DNA from: Canna indica
Taxonomy: Eukaryota > Streptophyta > Magnoliopsida > Zingiberales > Cannaceae
Assembly (NCBI GenBank): GCA_034359265.1
Contig: CP136890.1
Coordinates: forward strand, 77,091,501 to 77,155,500
Direction: 5' to 3'
Length of the DNA stretch: 64,000 bases
The translations under genes and the position numbers were made by a program. Shown piece by piece: positions 57,684-64,000 of this stretch (position 1 is the stretch's first letter; each line of letters opens with the position of its first letter). The notes under the pieces were generated by a model. It ran no database searches and was not told where the DNA came from. It saw nothing but the letters and a program-made list of their open reading frames with translations.

Positions 57684-60442
57684 TGTCACGCCCCAACTCA
57701 GAGTCACGTGACCGATTAGGATATACGTGCCTATACCTCGCAGTCTAACCCATGCATATGTCAACTCATAAATAAACATAGCGAAAGAATAGTATTTTTC
57801 ATTATGAACGAGAAAACAAAACAGATTTTCATTTGAGAAGTAAAGTCTTTTAACAAAGTATTTAAAGTGCAGAAATAATAAATCAAAGTCCAACAGTTTA
57901 ATCCTAACAAATGAAATCTGTAGACAAGACATAAATGTCCCCAAGGGACTAAAGTTCCAAAATACCGAAAATATAAGTGCATGACAAACTACCAAAGACT
58001 CGACTACGACCCCTAACTAAGACTGCTATGAGATCAATGCGACTCCTCTGCCCTCCAGCCGCACCAAGTGCTCCAGCCCACCTCACTGGTCAAGCTCTGA
58101 AAAAAAATAGAAAGAAACAATGGGTGAGTTCGAAAGAACTCAGTGAGCGGTTCTACCAACCCCCACCGTAAAAATCAACCACAGAGAGATATAATAAAAT
58201 GCCCCTAAGTCATACAGGGGTAAATCACCGAGTGGTAAAACTAGCTAACAGACTAACCGGCCATCACATGCCCAAAGGCAAACCATTTCACTTAGCAGTG
58301 AAATACAACAGGCCTCAGCCTACCCGTGCCCTAAGGCACACATCATACTCAATGGTTATGAGGATAATCAGGATTGGCCCATTCGAGCTTATCCTATAAT
58401 AGAACCCTTAGATAAAGCACAGGAATAATAGGGATTCGCTCATCCGAACTTATTCCTTAAATAAAGCAACTCGGGAACAATCGGGATTTGCCCGTTCGAA
58501 CTTGTTCCACGAGAAACGCATGAACAATCGGGATACGCCCATCCGAACTTGTTCCTTAAAGATAGCGCGAGAATAATTGGGATTCGCCCATCCGAATTTA
58601 TTCCTTGAAATATAGAAACTTGGAAGCAATCGGGATTTGCCCGTCCGAACTTGTTCCACAAGAAACGCAGGAATAATCGGGATTCGCCCATCCGAACTTG
58701 TTCCTTAATCACAGGTTGAGAATTAACCATCCAACCTTCCGGGCCAAGCTCGCAATTCAGCTCCTATCCGAGCCCCTCCGTCATTCATAAAGATATGACG
58801 CTAACAAAACCTAAGTCAAGTGTCTCCTACGATGTCTTAGGGTGCCTTTATTGGAAAACGCCGCAACACTCAATGTCCGATCTCAACTCCTAGACCCGTA
58901 ATATCATAAACCCATGAGGTTTTATTTTATGCACATAATTTAATTTGTTGGCTCTTAACTTATTATGCTACCACTTTAATTTTAATTATACAATTAAAAT
59001 TTCCATTTGCCAAAATTAGAGTTTTATTTTTAGTTTACTGTTGAGCCAAAAATTGGTCCACCTAAGTCGAATCTGACTTCCAAAGTGTGTCCTATGGATC
59101 CAGACTATATGTTTTGGTCAAAATAATAGGTTACATGACTATATTCAGTAAATCATACGCACCACAACCGAGATTACAAAATCGGCATGAAATTAATAAT
59201 TTAGCATGAAATTTCAGCAAGTTGTGTTTCCAGCATGCTAAGGTAATTAACCCGAAAATCAAAACAAATAAATCCTAAATTACCATCACCACATATTTAT
59301 AACATCAAGTCCATCGTATAAAAGTTAATTCATAATTTCTATTCAAGATCTAGCATGCATCTACATTATCTTAAGATCAAGACTCAAGCTTTAAATCAAG
59401 AATCCATACATGGCATCAAGATTAAACTTTCCACATGCAAACATAGATTAATAAGTTGAAATTTATATATCGAGATAAAAATCATGCATTGGCATCAAAG
59501 GAATTTAATAAAGGGAATTAATCCAAGCCTAGATCGTAAAGAAAGCATCAAGGATTTTCCTTAGGCATTTCGTCGAACACTTTGAGAGCGACCCAATCTC
59601 CTCCTTGGCCGAGCACCCCTATGGTCATCCTAGGGCTGCCGAGCCCCATAGCGGGGGGGGGGGGGGGGGGGGGGGGGGTTTCAGGCCTCCTCTTCCATGG
59701 CAACAAAATAAACAGCAATAACTCGAGAGCCGGCGGAAAAAGCTCACAAAAAGAATACATCGATTTCAAGAACTGCTCAAGAACACAAGAAAACCAAGAA
59801 AATGGGGAGGAAAGATCCGCTCACATGATTAGGAAGATGAGACCAGAGGAAATTCCCAATCGACGACCTTCGAATCCGGCCTCAAGGGTGCGGCGGCTCG
59901 GCTCAACCAAGGGGGAGGGGCGGCGGCTCCAAGGGGAATAGGGGCAGCAGCTCTAATCTAAGCCGACGGCTAGGCTTCAAGAGAGGGGGGAAGAGATGAG
60001 GAGAGGGCGGCTCGGCTTCCTTGGAGGCTGCGGCTCCAAGACAGGGGACAGGGGAGAGGGGCGGCTCGGCTTGGCTGCGCGGCTCCTCTCTTCTAATCGG
60101 CTGGTGCGGCTCCAAAGGGAGCCGCCTAGCCATAGGGGGGATTTTATAATCCCCTCCTATTTCTTTCTATCCACACCCTATAACCCGCACTCTCATCAAC
60201 CCGGATCCGCAATCCGGTAATCCAAACTAACCCAAGCTAAATACAAGCATCAATCACATGCATACCCAAATGCAACATAATTCAATAAATCAAACTATAT
60301 TATTATAACTCATAATTCGACTTACCCGAGCTCTCAAGCTCGCACCGGACCATGAGTCGACCCAGCTCGATCTCGAACTAGCCCGCTAGGCTGACAATCA
60401 CAAACAATAACATAATTAAATAATAACATCTACGATATTACA
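57684..60442 (-). mobile_element. Solo LTR, copy 2
   Basis: A 2.76-kb homologue of the element at 34738-38971, without the foldback. On the minus strand it starts TGTAATATCGTAGATGTT and ends GAGTTGGGGCGTGACA. It has the same landmarks in order, including the roughly 55-base tandem array (58360-58715) and the GC-rich end. Flanks are CGGCA and TGGCC, so no target-site duplication is visible and it may have been rearranged after insertion. Confidence 0.8.
59653..59678 (+). repeat. 26-base poly-G run
   Basis: An uninterrupted run of 26 G occurs in solo LTR copy 2. The same place in copy 1 (about 38200) reads ATAGGAGAGGGTTTAGG, so the run is a local expansion or an assembly artefact. Confidence 0.9.
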
Positions 60443-60845
60443 TGGCCTCAGAGCCCTTACTGACCCTAGTGGACAAGTGTCGATGCCAAATTTTTTTGGG
60501 ATGATCCCATTTGAGGCCCTGTATGGGCGGAAATTCAGATCCCCGGTGGGATAGTTTGAGGCAGGTGAGTTAGATGTTGGGGCCAGACTTGGTGCAGGAT
60601 GTCGTAGAGAAAGTTAAGTTGATTAAAGAACAGCTTTTGGTAGCTCATAATCACTAGAAGATGTACGCCAATGGGAAGGCCCGGGAAGTTGAGTTTGCTG
60701 AGGGGAACTTGGTATTTCTGAAGGTGTCCCCTATGAAAGGGGTTGTGAGATTTGGAAAAAAAAGGAAAAGTTAAGCCCCGAATTTATAGGGTCTTTCCCT
60801 ATCCTTCGGTTACCGCCCAATTTGGATAGATTGCACCCTGTATTC
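60443..60845 (+). pseudogene. Gypsy integrase C-terminal fragment, first copy
   Basis: Broken plus-strand frames read PFEALYGR, ELDV, QDVVEKVKLIKEQLLVAH, KMYANGKAREVEFAEGN and LPPNLDRLHPVFH, the usual end of a Ty3/gypsy integrase. TAG stops and frame changes are present. It ends at TTCCATG where it is joined to LTR sequence. Confidence 0.8.
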
Positions 60846-61596
60846 CATGACAACAAAATAAACAGCAATAACTTGAGAGTCGACAGAAAAAGCTCACAAA
60901 AAGAATACCTCGATTTCAAGAATGGCTCAAGAACACAAGAAAACCAAGAAAAGGGGGAGGAAAGATCCACTCACATGATTAGAAAGATGAAACCGGAGGA
61001 AATTCCCAATCGGCGTCCTCCGAATCCGGCCTCAAGGGTGCGGCGGCTCGGCTCCACCATGGGGAGGGGTGGCGGCTCCAAGGGGAATAGGGGCAGCGGC
61101 TCCAATCTAAGTCGGCGGCTAGGCTTCAAGAGAGGGGGAAAGAGATGAGGATAGGGCGGCTCGGCTTCCTTGGAGGCTGCGACTCCAAGAGAGGGGACAG
61201 GGGAGAGGGGCGGCTCAGCTCGGCTTGGCTGGGCAGCTCCTCTCTTCTAATCGGCTAGTGCGGCTCCAAAGGGAGCCGCCTAGCCCTAGGGGGGATTTTA
61301 TAATCTCCTCCTATTTCTTCCTATCCACACCCTATAACCCGCACTCTCATCAACCCGGATCTGTAACCCTGTAATCCAAACTAACCCAAGCTAAATACAA
61401 GCATCAATCACATGCACACCCAAATGCAATATAATTCAATAAATCAAACTATATTATTATAACTCATAATTCGACTTACCCGAGCTCTCAAGCTCGCACT
61501 GGATCATGAGTCGACCCAGCTTGACCTCGAACTAGCCCGCTAGGCTGACAATCACAAACAATAACAAAATTAAATAATAATATCTAGGATATTACA
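60846..61596 (-). repeat. Second copy of the LTR end (tandem duplication)
   Basis: Matches 59696-60442 of solo LTR copy 2 (CAACAAAATAAACAGCAATA at 59701 and 60851; end GGATATTACA). Together with the preceding integrase fragment it forms a unit of about 1150 bases that is present twice in tandem. Confidence 0.88.
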
Positions 61597-62298
61597 TGGC
61601 CTCAGAGCCCTTACTGACCCTAGTGGACAAGTGTCAATGCCAAAAAATTTCGGGATGATCCCGTTTGAGGCCCTGTATGGGCGGAGATTCAGATCCCCGG
61701 TGGGATAGTTTGAGGCATTTGAGTTAGATGTTGGGGCCAGACTTGGTGCAGGATGTCGTAGAGAAAGTTAAGTTGATTAAAGAACAGATTTTGGTAGCTC
61801 ATAGTCACTAGAAGATGTACGCCAATGGGAAGGCCCGGGAAGTTGAGTTTGCTAAGGGGAACTTGGTGTTTCTGAATGTGTCCCCTATGAAAGGGGTTGT
61901 GAGATTTGGAAAAAAAAGGAAAGTTAAGCCTCGAATTTATAGGGTCTTTCCCTATCCTTCAGTTACCACCCAATTTGGATAGATTGCACCCTGTACTCCA
62001 TATGTCCATGCTAAAGCGGTATATCAGGGATGAGTCCCGTGTCCTCGAGCCTATTATTGTAAAGGTCAACACGGTGGTCTCGTATGAGGAGAGGCCCATG
62101 GAGATTTTGGATTGGCGGGTCAAAAAGATGAGATCCAAGGAGGTTCCTCTGATAAAGGTTCAGTGGGAACACCGCTACCTGGGAGGTGGAGCGAGAGATA
62201 AAAGAGAAGTATCCTTAGAATTGGTAATTTCTTTTCTCACCCCAAAGTTTGAGGATGAATTTTCTTTAAGGGGATGTGTGTCGGAGCGATCCGAGTGA
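61597..62298 (+). pseudogene. Gypsy integrase C-terminal fragment, second copy, with element 3' end
   Basis: Repeats 60443-60845 and continues past the duplication junction with HVSMLKRYIRDESRVLEPI-type residues, PMEILDWRVKKM and a diverged terminal region, finishing at 62298. TTTAAGGGGATG at about 62268 is a possible polypurine tract, followed by TGTGTCGGAGCG, which may begin a 3' LTR. Stops occur upstream of 61906, so it is not functional. Confidence 0.8.
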
Positions 62299-62481
62299 AT
62301 CGCCGGAGGGCGCGATTAGAGGTATGACCCTTACGCGCAAGGAATTTTTTTAATAATTAAGTTGAATAGAAAGGTTGGGTTCGGTGGATTTCGAGTCGAG
62401 TCCGGAGGTTCGATCAAAACTTAATATGGAGAAGTCTAAGTGGGTAATTGGGTTCACTTAAACCATAGGGGCAAACTTGTA

Positions 62482-62537
<56 letters not shown>

Positions 62538-63728
62538 TAAACCTCACCTAGGACCGTACGACTCCAAGAAGAGCCACATGCATCCCTAGGCGAGTGAGAG
62601 AGGAGGAGGCACATACTTTGTGTTGTTCAAATACCCACACTAGAAGGGGGGAGGGGTTGAATAGTGTTGGGTTAAAACTACGTTCAATTCAATTTCTTTT
62701 AATTCAATTCCAAATGCAACCAAAACTAAGTGTGACTAATTGAGATGCTTTGACAAATATAAATATCAAATGAGAGCAAGCAAGCAAAGCAACACAAACA
62801 CAAATAGTTATAGTGGTTTGACCAACCGCCTACTCCACTACCTTGGCTCCACACCAAGGATTTCTAACCAACTCCTTTATAGATTAAATGTTTCCCTTTG
62901 AATATAAATGAGGGCTCACTTCTCAACCCTTTGAGAAAGCGTCAACCCTATTCACCTAGGCAAAACACAAATCTACAAAGGGAACCCTAACATGTTTACT
63001 TAGCACACCTTACAAGCTATCAATGAAAACCTTGTTTAACAACAAAGAAAACAAGAACTAAAGGAGCAAAAGAGTAAACCCAACAATAGTGCTCCTTGCT
63101 AAGCCTTTAATTCCTCCAACTCCTCAAGTCGTGGAGCTCGAATTGAAGCCGGAGTCGAGGCGAGAAGAACACTTCGATTGGATGAACGTTCGTCGAAGCT
63201 TGCGTGTGGAAATCAACTTTAGAAGGCTCAAATCTCTCTTACAAATGCTTAGTGAATGATTAAGAATATTAAATGAAGGTTGGTGAGGGGTATTTATAAC
63301 TCCTCACTCGGCTGGGGCACCCAATGGGTGTTTTTCTGTCTGTTGGCGTCGCTTGGTCACTAGTCCGGTCGAAGGCTGGTCGATCGACCGCCCCAGCGAC
63401 CGGAGCCCTCTGTGCAATCTGGGCTCTATTCGGTCAACTGAATCTGGAATCAGCCTTTTTCTTGTTGATTTCTTCTCGTGAACTTCGTTTCCGAGTTCCG
63501 TTTTCGATATTTGACTTGGATAATATTACAATCAAGCTTGGGATGTATTCGTGGAGTCATATTACATTATTTCTATTTTCAATCCTAGATTTTTTACTTG
63601 ATCGACGTCAGAGCTATTTTTGATGTTTTTCGATATTTTTTTGAACGAAGTTTGCACGTGTGTTGCGACATCAACATGAACTCAAAACTACACAAATGCA
63701 TTAGTTTCATATTTGTTATCATCAAATA
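62299..63728. other. Probable LTR and spacer DNA within a tandem duplication unit
   Basis: No gene is recognised. The first part is the presumed LTR; the part from about 62640 (ACTAGAAGGGGGGAGGGG) to 63728 has a different, repeat-like character with ATCGACC words near 63380-63400. A plus-strand frame at 63324-63623 has no recognisable motif. Confidence 0.45.
62484..62534. repeat. (TA)n microsatellite
   Basis: A continuous TA run of about 50 bases. No other function suggested. Confidence 0.95.
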
Positions 63729-64000
63729 TGCTAAGGGGAACTTGGTGTTTCTGAATGTGTCCCCTATGAAAGGGGTTGTGAGATTTGGAAAAAAAAGGAA
63801 AGTTAAGCCTCGAATTTATAGGGTCTTTCCCTATCCTTCAGTTACCACCCAATTTGGATAGATTGCACCCTGTACTCCATATGTCCATGCTAAAGCGGTA
63901 TATCAGGGATGAGTCCCGTGTCCTCGAGCCTATTATTGTAAAGGTCAACACGGTGGTCTCGTATGAGGAGAGGCCCATGGAGATTTTGGATTGGCGGGTC
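63729..64000 (+). pseudogene. Gypsy integrase C-terminal fragment, third copy, cut by the window edge
   Basis: As far as can be read, 63731-64000 repeats 61852-62121 (AGGGGAACTTGGTGTTTCTG, LPPNLDRLHPV, GAGGCCCATGGAGATTTTGG). Its near-identity suggests a recent duplication. It runs off the end of the window. Confidence 0.9.

Noticed and set aside
57083..57719. Ser/Leu/Thr-rich frames as a secreted or cell-wall protein
   Set aside because: They follow the tandem repeat of the gypsy spacer and recur in shifted frames; no splice or start context.

Overview
This is a window of an angiosperm nuclear genome. It has spliced genes with GT-AG introns on an AT-rich background, plant-specific families (AAP amino-acid permease, group I WRKY) and plant transposon types throughout (CACTA/En-Spm, chromovirus Ty3/gypsy, copia, LINE, SINE, MULE foldbacks, hAT and PIF/Harbinger-like MITEs). 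The sequence alone does not settle the species, or monocot versus eudicot. About three quarters of it is mobile or repeated DNA.

Only three host genes look intact, all on the minus strand. They are a small two-exon gene for a probable mitochondrial protein of unknown function (506-932), a seven-exon AAP-type amino-acid permease of 458 aa (26019-28657), and a WRKY2-like group I transcription factor of 712 aa in five coding exons (48244-52716).

Layout: 1-1.07 kb small gene. 1.07-4.5 kb, continued at 23.8-24.8 kb: an old tandem segmental duplication carrying a foldback MITE. One copy holds a 5'-truncated LINE; the other holds a SINE. 4589-23685: a 19.1-kb CACTA transposon with a CGT target-site duplication, inserted inside that SINE. 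It carries broken TNPA-like and TNPD-like genes on the minus strand, a block of roughly 325-bp tandem repeats in a TNPA intron, a copia pol fragment, and captured host-gene pieces (a MADS-box K-domain segment and a U-box/ARM-repeat segment). A second, 3.66-kb CACTA element (18816-22476, AGT duplication) sits within it and still has an open five-exon TNPA-like gene. 24.8-32 kb: AAP gene, a decayed LINE, and a hAT-like MITE. 32-40 kb: nested small elements, most clearly a PIF/Harbinger-like element containing a solo LTR that contains a MULE-like foldback. 40629-47616: a complete but mutated Ty3/gypsy chromovirus with both LTRs. 48.2-53.7 kb: WRKY gene and leader. 54-64 kb: gypsy remnants interrupted by a hAT-like MITE, a second solo-LTR copy, and two tandem duplications of an integrase fragment.

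I found no CRISPR array, operon, rRNA or standalone tRNA gene, and no convincing previously unknown biochemical system. The most interesting biology is transposon biology: a CACTA in a CACTA in a SINE, gene-fragment capture, and possible division of labour between a defective outer element and an inner one that keeps only the DNA-binding-type gene. All product names come from reading translated motifs; no database search was run.
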